Of a DNA stretch of 64,000 bases, positions 1 through 8,276 are shown piece after piece. The stretch is from Flavivirga abyssicola. GTDB taxonomy: Bacteria; Bacteroidota; Bacteroidia; Flavobacteriales; Flavobacteriaceae. The notes below the pieces were generated by a model, which was given only the letters and a program-made list of their open reading frames with translations, did not search any database and was not told the DNA's origin. The position numbers were made by a program, and so were the translations under genes. Every line of letters starts with the position of its first letter. The first letter of the stretch is position 1. The DNA lies in the NCBI RefSeq assembly GCF_030540775.2, contig NZ_CP141266.1:4203001-4267000 (forward strand), read 5' to 3'.

Positions 1-765
1 GAGCTAAACATTGAAGGGACTTATCAAAACGACACAAAAACGTTTACATCTAATTTCTCTTCTGAAGAAAAGCGATCTAATTTTAAAACAATTACATTTG
101 GAGCCAAATATCTAGTGTATGATCCTTATAAAAATTCAGAGGATAAAAAACCAAATTTATACAGCTGGAGAGCAAATCACAGCTTTAAATGGAGTTCATT
201 AATCCCTGCAGTATCAGTGTATCTAGGAGCTAATTTTGACACAAAAAACAACCCTTATACAGCACCAGGCGTTGAAGGGTTTAGTCCCAAAATAATGGTA
301 GCCACCCAAAACAATTTTCCTGGAGGATGGGTCTTTGTAATGAACTTAATAAAGGATAGAATTGGATCTGATCAATCAGATTTTCAATATATTTTAACAT
401 TAACCCATTCCTTTAGCCCAAAGTGGGTTATTTTTGGTGAAACCCAAGGAATACAGAGCGATTTTTATGCCGACAATCTTTTTAGGTTTGGAGGCGCTTA
501 CTTGTTAGGGCGTGATCTTCAATTAGACACAGCATTAACTTTTAATACTAAAGATACGCCATCAGTTTTTGGAATAAACTTTGGAGTATCCTATAGATTA
601 GATTTCCATAAAGACAAAGAACTAAAAGATAAAGATATTGATAATGGTAACTCAGCCAAAGAAGAAGGAAAAAGAAAATCTAGACGCAATAAAAACAAAA
701 AAGATGATGTTGACATAAATGATACAAAAAAACAAAAACGCAAACGAAAAGATATAGATTTTTGA
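1..765 (+). CDS. C-terminal part of an outer-membrane transporter-like beta-barrel (partial)
   Basis: The reading frame is open from base 1, so the gene begins upstream of the window; a GTG at 115 is internal. About 254 residues are visible. Alternating hydrophobic and polar strands and the segment around WVIFGETQG resemble the C-terminal strands of the Phenol_MetA_deg-type transporter family (PF13557) that is common in flavobacteria. The barrel closes with GINFGVSYRLDF near bases 570-606, followed by a lysine/arginine-rich tail of about 50 residues, which I take to be a soluble periplasmic extension. Such proteins are usually annotated only as 'transporter'; substrate unknown. The stop is followed four bases later by a MITE, so the native 3' end may have lost its terminator. 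The family call is inference from pattern; that this is a C-terminal fragment is seen directly. Confidence 0.6.
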   Translation, partial: ELNIEGTYQNDTKTFTSNFSSEEKRSNFKTITFGAKYLVYDPYKNSEDKKPNLYSWRANHSFKWSSLIPAVSVYLGANFDTKNNPYTAPGVEGFSPKIMVATQNNFPGGWVFVMNLIKDRIGSDQSDFQYILTLTHSFSPKWVIFGETQGIQSDFYADNLFRFGGAYLLGRDLQLDTALTFNTKDTPSVFGINFGVSYRLDFHKDKELKDKDIDNGNSAKEEGKRKSRRNKNKKDDVDINDTKKQKRKRKDIDF

Positions 766-769
766 TAAT

Positions 770-929
770 GAGCTCATCTTGACTTTTTGTTTTTAACCGA
801 AAATGAGATAAAATTTGTTCAGATGAGGCATTTTTTGCAAGGCATAGCAGTGCTAAGCGTAAAAAAAGTAACAAAATATGGGCGAATTTTAACCATTTTT
901 CAGGAAATAGAAAAAGTCAAGATGAGTTC
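770..929 (+). mobile_element. MITE-like element, copy 1 (160 bp)
   Basis: A 160-bp element bounded by 19-bp terminal inverted repeats: GAGCTCATCTTGACTTTTT at 770-788 and AAAAAGTCAAGATGAGTTC at 911-929, one mismatch between the ends. A second copy of the same length lies in the opposite orientation at 24257-24416; by hand alignment they differ at 6 of 160 positions. There is no credible transposase inside, so this fits a non-autonomous miniature inverted-repeat element. The interior has a near-palindrome around AGCAGTGCT. No clear target duplication: AAT flanks both ends here, but the other copy has AAT and ATT. Confidence 0.8.
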
Positions 930-964
930 AATAAATAAGAAGCAACAGCTATCATAGCATATAT

Positions 965-2086
965 ATGATAATACTTAAAGAAGTACATAAAAAAAAGGAC
1001 TTAAAAGCTTTTGTTAAATTTCCTTTTAAACTTAACAAAAATTCTAAATATTGGGTACCACCAATTATTAGTGAAGAAATAAAAACCTTTAACAAAAAAG
1101 AAAACCCTGTATTTAATGACGCTGAGTCCAGGTTATTTCTAGCATACAAAAATAATGAAATTGTTGGACGCATTGCCGCCATAATAAATTGGTTAGAGGT
1201 AAAAAATCAAACTTTAAAAAAAATGCGTTTTGGTTGGTTTGATGTGATCGATGATATCGACGTTACAAAAGTTTTATTAGAGAAAGTTATAGAAATTGGA
1301 AAAGAAAACAACCTTGAATTTATTGAAGGCCCTGTTGGATTCTCTAATCTTGATAAAGTTGGTGTGGTAACAGAAGGATTTGATCAAATTGGAAGTATGA
1401 TTACATGGCATAATCCTCCTTATTATGTGACTCATTTTAAAAAACTTGGTTATGATGTTGCAAAATCGTATTCTGAGAATATTATGGAGTTTAAGAATAT
1501 TAAACGAGAATCTTTCTCTAGAATACAAGCGTTAATAAAAAAACGTTATCAACTAAGAGCTTTAACTTTTACAAAAAACAAAGATATTCTGCCCTATACG
1601 GATGAGATGTTTGATGTGTTTTCTAAATCCCATGCTGTGCTTTCAACATTTGTAGAAATAAATGATGAGCAACGTGAATATTTTAAGAAAAAATTTATTG
1701 GCTTCTTAAATCCAGAATATGTAAAATTTGTTTTAGATAAAGATGATAAGTTGATAGGCTTTGGAATAGTTACACCTTCTTACGCAAAGGCTTTGCAAAA
1801 AATGAATGGAAAGTTGTTTCCTTTTGGAATAAAACATTTATTACATGCAAAGAAACATGCAAAAACGGTTACTTTTTACTTAATTGGTGTGCTACCTGAA
1901 TATCAAAACAAAGGTGTTACTGCTATTATTTTTGATGAATTTCATAAAACATTTACAGAAAAGAACATTGAGTTATGTGTAAGAGGCCCTGAATTAGATG
2001 ACAATGTCGCTATTCAACAAATATGGAAAAACTTTAAACCCGTAGTTAATAAAAGACGTTGCACTTTCAGAAAAGATATTGCATAA
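965..2086 (+). CDS. GNAT-superfamily protein, YghO-like
   Basis: A 373-residue protein. The C-terminal third reads as a GNAT acetyltransferase fold, with the FYLIGVLPEYQNKGVTAIIF segment as the acetyl-CoA-binding region (Q/RxxGxx-like loop). The N-terminal part (KFPFKLNKNSKYWVPP, then a region with EFIEGPVGFSNLDKVG) matches the conserved pattern of the large YghO-type family found in many Bacteroidota, whose substrate is unknown. The ATG at 965 follows the MITE by 35 bases, so the promoter must lie in or next to the mobile element. Transcription ends at a shared hairpin facing the capB-like gene. Family assignment is fairly sure; the acetylated substrate is not known. Confidence 0.65.
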   Translation: MIILKEVHKKKDLKAFVKFPFKLNKNSKYWVPPIISEEIKTFNKKENPVFNDAESRLFLAYKNNEIVGRIAAIINWLEVKNQTLKKMRFGWFDVIDDIDVTKVLLEKVIEIGKENNLEFIEGPVGFSNLDKVGVVTEGFDQIGSMITWHNPPYYVTHFKKLGYDVAKSYSENIMEFKNIKRESFSRIQALIKKRYQLRALTFTKNKDILPYTDEMFDVFSKSHAVLSTFVEINDEQREYFKKKFIGFLNPEYVKFVLDKDDKLIGFGIVTPSYAKALQKMNGKLFPFGIKHLLHAKKHAKTVTFYLIGVLPEYQNKGVTAIIFDEFHKTFTEKNIELCVRGPELDDNVAIQQIWKNFKPVVNKRRCTFRKDIA

Positions 2087-2119
2087 AAAAATCCGATTCT
2101 ATTACGAATCGGATTTTTT
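2086..2119. terminator. Bidirectional intrinsic terminator
   Basis: A 14-bp perfect stem (2086-2099 with 2106-2119; core ATCCGATTC / GAATCGGAT) with an A-run before and a T-run after, placed between the convergent GNAT gene and the capB-like gene. It can serve both strands. Confidence 0.85.
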
Positions 2120-2145
2120 ATTTATTTTTTTATTAAAATATACTA

Positions 2146-3405
2146 TTATTCACCCATTGCTGCCATTACAGAGGCAGATAAGCGTTTATATGTTCCATTT
2201 TCTAATCTAGATCTAATTGCTTCAAAAGCGGCTAGTGTTTCAGATACATCTTCTAAAGTATGAGTCGCAGTAGGTATTAGCCTCAATAGGATCAATCCTT
2301 TTGGAATTACAGGATACACGACTATAGAACAGAAAATCCCGTAATTTTCACGTAAATCTCTAACTAAAGCCATAGCTTCTGGTATACTTCCTTTTAAATA
2401 CACCGGTGTTACACAACTTTGAGTGGTTCCAATATCAAAACCACGATCTTTTAATCCAGATTGCAAAGCATTTACGTTCTCCCAAAGTTTATTTTTAAGT
2501 TCCGGCATTGTTTTAAGCATTTCTAAGCGCTTTAAAGCTCCAACAACTAATTGCATTTGCAAAGATTTTGCAAACATTTGAGAACGTAAGTTGTATTTTA
2601 AATAATCTATTATTTCTTGATCTCCAGCAATAAATGCTCCCGTACTCGCTAATGATTTAGCAAATGTGGCAAAGTAAACGTCAATATCATCTTGAACACC
2701 TTGTTCTTCTCCTGCTCCTGCTCCAGTAGCACCTAATGTACCAAATCCATGAGCATCATCAACAAACAGTCTAAAGTTATATTTCTTTTTAAGAGCTACA
2801 ATCTCTTTTAATCGTCCTTGTTCACCTCGCATTCCAAATACACCTTCAGAAATCACTAAAATCCCTCCTCCGGTTTGTTCTGCCATTTTCGCAGCTCTGT
2901 CTAAATTTTTCTCTAAACTTTCAACATCATTATGTTTATAAGTAAAACGTTTACCCATATGTAAACGAACACCATCAATAATGCAAGCATGTGCATCTAC
3001 GTCATAAACAATAATATCATCTTTAGACACTAGGGCATCTATAGTCGATACCATACCTTGATATCCGAAGTTTAATAAATATGCTGCTTCTTTTTTAACA
3101 AATGATGCTAACTCATCTTGTAATTTCTCATGCAAATCTGTATGACCAGACATCATTCTTGCTCCCATAGGGTAAGCTGAACCATATTGAGCTGCTGCTT
3201 CTGCATCTACTTTTCTTACCTCAGGATGATTAGCTAATCCTAAATAATCATTAATACTCCAAGTGATAACGTCTTTTCCTTGAAATTTCATACGGTTAGA
3301 AATTTCTCCTTCTAATTTAGGGAACACAAAATAACCTTCAGCCTGGGAAGCCCATTTACCTAATGGTCCTTTGTCCTTATAAATTTTTTCAAATAAATCC
3401 TTCAT
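2146..3405 (-). CDS. capB: Alpha-oxoamine synthase, probable cysteate-C-fatty acyltransferase (CapB-like)
   Basis: A 419-residue fold-type I PLP enzyme of the alpha-oxoamine synthase family (serine palmitoyltransferase, KBL, AONS). Visible family residues: His139 in DVDAHA stacking on PLP, DDAHG at 216-220, and the Schiff-base lysine at about 250 in TFAKSL. These enzymes join an amino acid to an acyl thioester with loss of CO2. The next gene upstream on the same strand is a cystathionine-beta-synthase-like enzyme, the pairing expected for capnine synthesis: CapA makes cysteate from O-phosphoserine and sulfite, and CapB condenses it with a fatty acyl thioester to dehydrocapnine, a sulfonate analogue of ketosphinganine. 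Family: firm. Cysteate over serine as substrate: inference from the neighbour. A plain serine palmitoyltransferase is the main alternative. Confidence 0.7.
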   Translation of the reverse strand: MKDLFEKIYKDKGPLGKWASQAEGYFVFPKLEGEISNRMKFQGKDVITWSINDYLGLANHPEVRKVDAEAAAQYGSAYPMGARMMSGHTDLHEKLQDELASFVKKEAAYLLNFGYQGMVSTIDALVSKDDIIVYDVDAHACIIDGVRLHMGKRFTYKHNDVESLEKNLDRAAKMAEQTGGGILVISEGVFGMRGEQGRLKEIVALKKKYNFRLFVDDAHGFGTLGATGAGAGEEQGVQDDIDVYFATFAKSLASTGAFIAGDQEIIDYLKYNLRSQMFAKSLQMQLVVGALKRLEMLKTMPELKNKLWENVNALQSGLKDRGFDIGTTQSCVTPVYLKGSIPEAMALVRDLRENYGIFCSIVVYPVIPKGLILLRLIPTATHTLEDVSETLAAFEAIRSRLENGTYKRLSASVMAAMGE

Positions 3406-3536
3406 TTAGTATAATCTTATTGCTATTAAAATTAAGACATAACTACATAGGAGTAGCTGCTTTGAGGGTAAAACAAAAACAAATTTAATGTTTAAGTATT
3501 GCTACATGTAAGCTTTCTGTCCTTAGTTAGTTATTG

Positions 3537-3544
3537 CAAAATTA
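3537..3544 (-). promoter_or_regulatory. Candidate -7 box upstream of capB-like gene
   Basis: On the minus strand the bases read TAATTTTG, an exact match to the Bacteroidota -7 consensus TAnnTTTG, about 130 bp upstream of the start codon and downstream of the capA-like terminator. No TTG is correctly spaced, so support is partial. Confidence 0.4.
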
Positions 3545-3598
3545 AATATTTATATGGTTTGAGCATAATTTTTACTGCCCAATTATTAATAAAATAAA

Positions 3599-3643
3599 AA
3601 AAGAGATACTATTTTGCCTATACGACAAAACAGTATCTCTTTT
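3599..3643 (-). terminator. Intrinsic terminator after capA-like gene
   Basis: An 18-bp stem with one wobble pair (3599-3616 with 3626-3643; core AGAGATACT / AGTATCTCT) lies 17 bases past the capA-like stop and is followed on the minus strand by a run of T. It implies that capA and capB are not simply co-transcribed, or that capB depends on read-through. Confidence 0.8.
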
Positions 3644-3660
3644 TAAAGTAATAATTTATG

Positions 3661-4701
3661 TTATTTTATATATTGAATATTTTGTGCTGCTGCTTCATTT
3701 TTACTATCAAAAAAGCCTTGTTCATTCATCCATTTATCACTGTATACTTTACTCATGTATCTTGACCCGTGATCAGGAAAAATAATAACAATATTATCAT
3801 CTTCTTTAAACGCTCCTTGCTCACCTAACTGCATTATAGCTTGCATGGCTGCACCGGATGTGTATCCAACAAACATACCTTCAGATTTAGCTATTAATCT
3901 AGCTGTGTGCGCGCTTTCTTCATCTGTAACTTTTACAAATTCATCAATAACATCAAAATTTGTAGCGGTAGGAATCAAGTTTTTACCTAAACCTTCAATT
4001 CTATAGGGGTAAATTTCTTTTTCGTCAAACTCTCTGGTTTCATGATATTTTTTAATAACAGAACCAAAAGCATCAACTCCAATAATTTTAACTTCTGGAT
4101 TTTGCTCTTTTAAATACTTTGCCGTACCAGAAATAGTTCCTCCTGTTCCACTACATGCCACTAAGTGTGTTATTTTACCTTCTGTTTGTTTCCATATTTC
4201 CGGTCCAGTAGATTTATAATGCGCATCAATATTTAGTTCATTAAAATATTGATTGATATAAACTGAACCCTTTATTTCTTCATGTAAACGTTTAGCCACT
4301 TGATAGTAAGACCTAGGATCGTCTGCACTTACGTGTGCAGGGCAAACATAAACTTTAGCCCCCATGGTTTTAAGCATGTCTATTTTATCTGCAGAAGATT
4401 TAGAGCTTACAGCCAAAACGCAATCGTACCCCTTTATAATACTTACCATAGCTATACTAAATCCAGTATTACCAGATGTGGTTTCTATAATAGTATCGCC
4501 GGGTGATAAAAGTCCTTTTTTCTCTGCTTGTTCAATAATGTATAGTGCTATTCTGTCTTTTGAAGAATGACCTGGATTAAAAGATTCTACTTTGGCGTAA
4601 AAATTCCCTTTAAACTTCGAGGCTATTTTATTAAGCTTAATAAGTGGGGTCTGACCTATTAAATCTAATACATTGTCAAAAACCTGATTTTTGTGTTTCA
4701 T
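3661..4701 (-). CDS. capA: CBS-like PLP enzyme, probable cysteate synthase (CapA-like)
   Basis: A 346-residue fold-type II PLP enzyme of the cysteine synthase/cystathionine beta-synthase family. Motifs: NPGHSSKDR at 42-50 with Schiff-base Lys48, the substrate loop TTSGNTG at 74-80, and the phosphate-binding GTGGT at 185-189. There is no N-terminal haem domain and no C-terminal CBS pair. It would normally be called cysteine synthase or cystathionine beta-synthase. I prefer cysteate synthase because the next gene on the strand is an alpha-oxoamine synthase, and published CapA of Capnocytophaga is described as closely related to CBS and paired functionally with CapB. It would make cysteate for sulfonolipids from O-phosphoserine and sulfite. 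The reductase CapC is not in the window. The substrate is inference. Confidence 0.65.
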   Translation of the reverse strand: MKHKNQVFDNVLDLIGQTPLIKLNKIASKFKGNFYAKVESFNPGHSSKDRIALYIIEQAEKKGLLSPGDTIIETTSGNTGFSIAMVSIIKGYDCVLAVSSKSSADKIDMLKTMGAKVYVCPAHVSADDPRSYYQVAKRLHEEIKGSVYINQYFNELNIDAHYKSTGPEIWKQTEGKITHLVACSGTGGTISGTAKYLKEQNPEVKIIGVDAFGSVIKKYHETREFDEKEIYPYRIEGLGKNLIPTATNFDVIDEFVKVTDEESAHTARLIAKSEGMFVGYTSGAAMQAIMQLGEQGAFKEDDNIVIIFPDHGSRYMSKVYSDKWMNEQGFFDSKNEAAAQNIQYIK

Positions 4702-4718
4702 AAATGCTTTTTATAAGC

Positions 4719-4768
4719 TTTAGGTAATATTACTAAAAATATTTGATACCTAAAACCTGACAAAAATA
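4719..4768 (-). promoter_or_regulatory. capA-like promoter and inverted-repeat leader
   Basis: The minus strand carries TATTTTTG at 4761-4768, a TAnnTTTG match about 60 bp before the start codon. In the predicted leader sits an 8-bp perfect inverted repeat, TTTAGGTA at 4719-4726 and TACCTAAA at 4747-4754, 20 bases apart, which could bind a dimeric regulator near the transcription start. No factor is known. Confidence 0.4.
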
Positions 4769-4783
4769 AAACATTTTTTTATA

Positions 4784-6844
4784 TTACCTATTAATTCCTT
4801 CTAAATCTAACAAAAAAGCGTATTCCAAAGAAACTTCTTTCAAGCTTTCAAAACGCCCAGAAGCCCCTCCATGTCCAGAGTCCATATCTGTATGCAATAA
4901 TAGCTTATTCTCATCTGTTTTTAACTCCCTAAGTTTAGCCACCCATTTAGCGGGTTCCCAATATTGTACTTGTGAATCATGTAACCCTGTCGTTACTAAG
5001 ATATTAGGATATGATTTTGCTTCTACATTATCGTAGGGAGAATATGATTTCATGTAATTATAATAGTTTAAATCATTGGGATTTCCCCATTCGTCGTACT
5101 CCCCTGTTGTTAATGGGATACTATCATCTAGCATGGTTGTAACAACGTCTACAAATGGCACTGCTGCTAAAACCCCTTTATAAAGTTCAGGATTCATATT
5201 TATTATGGCGCCCATTAATAAACCTCCTGCAGAGCCCCCATAGGCATATAAGTGTTTGTTTGAGGTATATTTTTGTTCTATTAAGTATTTTGAGCAGTCT
5301 ATAAAATCATGAAACGTATTTAATTTGGTTAGTAACTTTCCATTTTCGTACCAGTTTCTCCCTAAATACTCACCACCACGAATATGGGAGATTGCATAAA
5401 TAAATCCTCTATCCAGCAAACTTAAACGAATACTTGAAAATGACGGATCTACAGTAGAACCATAGGAGCCATAAGCGTATTGTAATAATGGGTTTGTTCC
5501 ATCTAGCTTAATCCCTTTTCTGTATACTAAAGAAATAGGCATTTTTACGCCATCTCTTGCTGTTGCCCAAATTCGCTTAGACTCATAGTTATTTGAACTA
5601 AACTTACCTCCTAACACAGCTTGTTCCTTTTTAATTTCTTTCTGTTTAGATTTGAAATTATAATCTATAACAGAACTTGGAGAGGTTAAAGAATTAAAAC
5701 CGTAACGTAATACATCGCTATCAAAATCGGCATTATTGCCTATATATACTGTGTAAGTCTCAGAATTAAATGGCAATTTATAGTCTTCTGCCCCATCCCA
5801 ACTAATAATTCGTAAATTATTAAGGCCATTTTCACGTTCGTTTACTACCAAATAATCTTTAAAAATTTCTATATCTTCTAATAAAACACTTTCTCTATGG
5901 GGAATAACTTCTTGCCAATAGTCTTTTTGAGTCGTAGTTTCCTTTGTTTTAAGCAATTTAAAATTAGTGGCTCCATCACTATTTGTTACAATATAGAAGT
6001 GATCCTCATAATGAGAAATGTTATAATCTAATTCACGAATACGTTCTTGAAACACCTTAAACTCATCATCGGGTGTATCAGCACTCAATATTCTATATTC
6101 AGTCGTCAGAGTGCTTGAAACCCCTATAACAATATATTTTCTAGATTTTGTTTTATATACAAATGTGTTAAAAGTTTCGTCTTCTTCATGATAAACTTCA
6201 ACATCCTTTTTTGTATCTGTATGTAATTTATGTTTTAAAATTTTATGTGATCGCAGCGTAACTTTATCCTTAATTGAGTAAAACAATGTTTTATTATCGT
6301 TAGCCCATGTTGCAGAGCCAGTTGTGCTTAAAATTTTATCTGAATAAATTTCACCTGTAATCAAATTTTTAATTTGAATAGTATATTGTCTTCTACTAAC
6401 TGTATCTGTAGAAAACGCTGCCAATGTATTGTCTGGGCTTATAGCTATGCCCCCTAAATTAAAATAAGCATGTTCTTTGGCCATTTCATTACAATCAAAC
6501 AAAATCTCCTCTGTAGCGTCTAAATTTTCTTTTTTGCGTACATAAATGGGATAGTCTTTACCTTTTTCATAACGCGTTATATACCAATAACCATTAAGTT
6601 TATAGGGAACCGTAGTGTCATCTTCTTTAATTCGGCCTTTCATTTCTTCAAAAAGTTCTTTTTGAAAGGTTTCCGTATGCTGCATCATACCTTTTGTATA
6701 ATCGTTTTCAGCATTTAAGTAATCTATAACTTCTGGATTATCTCTTTTATTTAACCAATAATAGTTATCAATACGTGAATCACCATGTATTAAAAGTTCT
6801 TTTGGTTTTTTAGTAGCTACTGGGGGTTGAATTGTTTTTTTCAA
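4784..6844 (-). CDS. ptrB: Oligopeptidase B, prolyl oligopeptidase family S9A
   Basis: A serine peptidase cutting small peptides after basic residues. The N-terminal half is the seven-bladed propeller region (IQPPVATKKPKELLIHGDSR is the usual start), the C-terminal half the alpha/beta hydrolase. The catalytic triad is visible: Ser in YAYGGSAGG, Asp in TTGLHDSQVQYWEP, His in DSGHGG. The frame is open to an ATG at 6919, but a minus-strand -7 box lies at 6878-6885, inside that extension, and the extra 25 residues are unlike the family. I therefore choose the TTG at 6844, giving 686 residues, the same length as E. coli PtrB. No export signal follows from this start, so a cytoplasmic location is likely. 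Start choice is inference. Confidence 0.85.
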   Translation of the reverse strand: MKKTIQPPVATKKPKELLIHGDSRIDNYYWLNKRDNPEVIDYLNAENDYTKGMMQHTETFQKELFEEMKGRIKEDDTTVPYKLNGYWYITRYEKGKDYPIYVRKKENLDATEEILFDCNEMAKEHAYFNLGGIAISPDNTLAAFSTDTVSRRQYTIQIKNLITGEIYSDKILSTTGSATWANDNKTLFYSIKDKVTLRSHKILKHKLHTDTKKDVEVYHEEDETFNTFVYKTKSRKYIVIGVSSTLTTEYRILSADTPDDEFKVFQERIRELDYNISHYEDHFYIVTNSDGATNFKLLKTKETTTQKDYWQEVIPHRESVLLEDIEIFKDYLVVNERENGLNNLRIISWDGAEDYKLPFNSETYTVYIGNNADFDSDVLRYGFNSLTSPSSVIDYNFKSKQKEIKKEQAVLGGKFSSNNYESKRIWATARDGVKMPISLVYRKGIKLDGTNPLLQYAYGSYGSTVDPSFSSIRLSLLDRGFIYAISHIRGGEYLGRNWYENGKLLTKLNTFHDFIDCSKYLIEQKYTSNKHLYAYGGSAGGLLMGAIINMNPELYKGVLAAVPFVDVVTTMLDDSIPLTTGEYDEWGNPNDLNYYNYMKSYSPYDNVEAKSYPNILVTTGLHDSQVQYWEPAKWVAKLRELKTDENKLLLHTDMDSGHGGASGRFESLKEVSLEYAFLLDLEGINR

Positions 6845-6877
6845 AGAGTATGAATTTATTCTTAAAATTTTAGCCTT

Positions 6878-6885
6878 CAAAAATA
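6878..6885 (-). promoter_or_regulatory. -7 box for ptrB
   Basis: The minus strand reads TATTTTTG (TAnnTTTG). It is about 34 bp upstream of the proposed TTG start and overlaps the longer ATG reading frame, which argues against the longer start. Confidence 0.5.
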
Positions 6886-6896
6886 GAAAAATTAAA

Positions 6897-6904
6897 TAGC
6901 TTTG
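6897..6904 (+). promoter_or_regulatory. -7 box for ybaB
   Basis: TAGCTTTG matches TAnnTTTG, 27 bp before the ybaB ATG. It is only 11 bp from the opposing ptrB box, so the two divergent promoters overlap and may interfere. Confidence 0.5.
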
Positions 6905-6930
6905 TAACGTAATAATCAATTAATAAAATT

Positions 6931-7254
6931 ATGTTTGGAGATATGATGAATATGATGGGTAAACTTAAAGAAGCCCAGAAAAAGATTGAAGAAACTAAAA
7001 AACGCTTAGATTCTGTTTTGGTTGATGAAACAAGTAGCGACAATAAACTTAAAGTGACGCTCACTGCAAACCGAACCATTAAATCTGTTGAGATTGATGA
7101 TGAATTACTCAAAGACAAAGAACAACTAGAAGATTACCTTATCCTTACTCTAAACAAAGCTATTGAAAAAGCTACAAAAATTAACGAAGCTGAACTAGCT
7201 GCTACAGCAAAAGAAGGCATGCCTAATATTCCTGGAATGGATATGTTTAAATAA
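6931..7254 (+). CDS. ybaB: YbaB/EbfC-family nucleoid-associated protein
   Basis: A 107-residue protein with the family pattern: an N-terminal [21 protein letters not shown] helix, a central strand region ([19 protein letters not shown]) and the C-terminal IPGM. Family members form tweezer-like dimers that bind DNA without strong sequence specificity. Length is usual. Its 3' end overlaps the convergent threonine aldolase gene by 8 bases, so there is no room for a terminator between them and antisense overlap of the two transcripts is expected. Confidence 0.9.
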   Translation: MFGDMMNMMGKLKEAQKKIEETKKRLDSVLVDETSSDNKLKVTLTANRTIKSVEIDDELLKDKEQLEDYLILTLNKAIEKATKINEAELAATAKEGMPNIPGMDMFK

Positions 7255-8266
7255 CCTTTTGTAACGTACTTAATAGTTTGCCATGCATGATACTCGTATA
7301 GTCTAGGTGTGTGACCATACGCAGCTTATTGCTTCCCATACTGATTATATGAATATCTTTATCTGCCAATTTTTGTACAAAGGTGCTTTCATTCACACCT
7401 GCATTTAATTCGAAGATAATAATATTGGTTTCAATCGGTTCAACAGTTTTTATAATGGATAATTGAGACAAGGCCTCTCCTATTTCTTTAGCCTTTTTAT
7501 GGTCTTCTACTAATCTTTCCACATGATTATCCAAAGCATACAATCCAGCTGCTGCTAAATAACCTGCTTGCCGCATATTACCTCCAAAAATTTTTCTAAT
7601 ACGTAGGGCTTGTTTCATAATTTCTGAATCACCTACTAAAACAGATCCTATAGGGCACCCCAATCCTTTACTTAAGCATACAGAAATCGTATCAAAAATA
7701 TCTCCATACTGTTTAGCTGTTTCATTTTTGGCTATCAATGCGTTCCATATACGTGCACCATCTAAATGAAACCCAAGATTATTTTCATCACAAATCGTTC
7801 TTATTTTTTTTATCTCATCAAATTCCCAACAAGCACCTCCTCCTTTATTTGTGGTATTTTCTATTTCCACCAAACTTGTTTGACTATAATAATAGGCATC
7901 TGGATTTATGGCATCCAAGACTTGTTCGGCTTTAAACATCCCTCTGTTTCCGTCTATCAGATTACAAGAAACTCCACTATTAAAAGATGCACCTCCGGAT
8001 TCATAATTATAAATATGAGCGTATTTATCGCAAATAACCTGATCACCTGGGTTTGTATGTAATTTTAGTGCCGTTTGGTTTGCCATTGTTCCACTAGGGA
8101 AAAATAAAGCGTCACTTTTCCCAAACATACCTGCTATACGTGCTTCTAATTCATTTGCTGTTGGATCTTCTCTAAATACATCATCTCCAACTTTTGCTTG
8201 CATCATAGCATCAAGCATACCTGTAGTTGGTTTTGCAACGGTGTCACTTCTTAGGTCTATTGTCAT
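7247..8266 (-). CDS. ltaE: Low-specificity L-threonine aldolase
   Basis: A 339-residue fold-type I PLP enzyme that cleaves threonine or allo-threonine to glycine and acetaldehyde. It begins with the diagnostic [14 protein letters not shown] and continues with [16 protein letters not shown], the [12 protein letters not shown] cofactor loop, [10 protein letters not shown] and the lysine-containing [16 protein letters not shown]. Length and order of motifs are normal. It sits 10 bp downstream of the GT14 gene on the same strand, so it could be the last gene of the glycan operon by read-through, although its function is unrelated. Confidence 0.93.
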   Translation of the reverse strand: MTIDLRSDTVAKPTTGMLDAMMQAKVGDDVFREDPTANELEARIAGMFGKSDALFFPSGTMANQTALKLHTNPGDQVICDKYAHIYNYESGGASFNSGVSCNLIDGNRGMFKAEQVLDAINPDAYYYSQTSLVEIENTTNKGGGACWEFDEIKKIRTICDENNLGFHLDGARIWNALIAKNETAKQYGDIFDTISVCLSKGLGCPIGSVLVGDSEIMKQALRIRKIFGGNMRQAGYLAAAGLYALDNHVERLVEDHKKAKEIGEALSQLSIIKTVEPIETNIIIFELNAGVNESTFVQKLADKDIHIISMGSNKLRMVTHLDYTSIMHGKLLSTLQKVI

Positions 8267-8276
8267 TTAAAATGTT

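Noticed and set aside
680-874. 64-codon minus-strand frame overlapping the first MITE
   Set aside because: It is mostly MITE sequence, overlaps the real upstream gene and the matching frame in the second MITE copy is not preserved to the same ends.
2146-3405. Biotin synthesis (8-amino-7-oxononanoate synthase) role
   Set aside because: No other bio gene is nearby; the CBS-like neighbour fits sulfonolipid synthesis better. The family itself is not in doubt.
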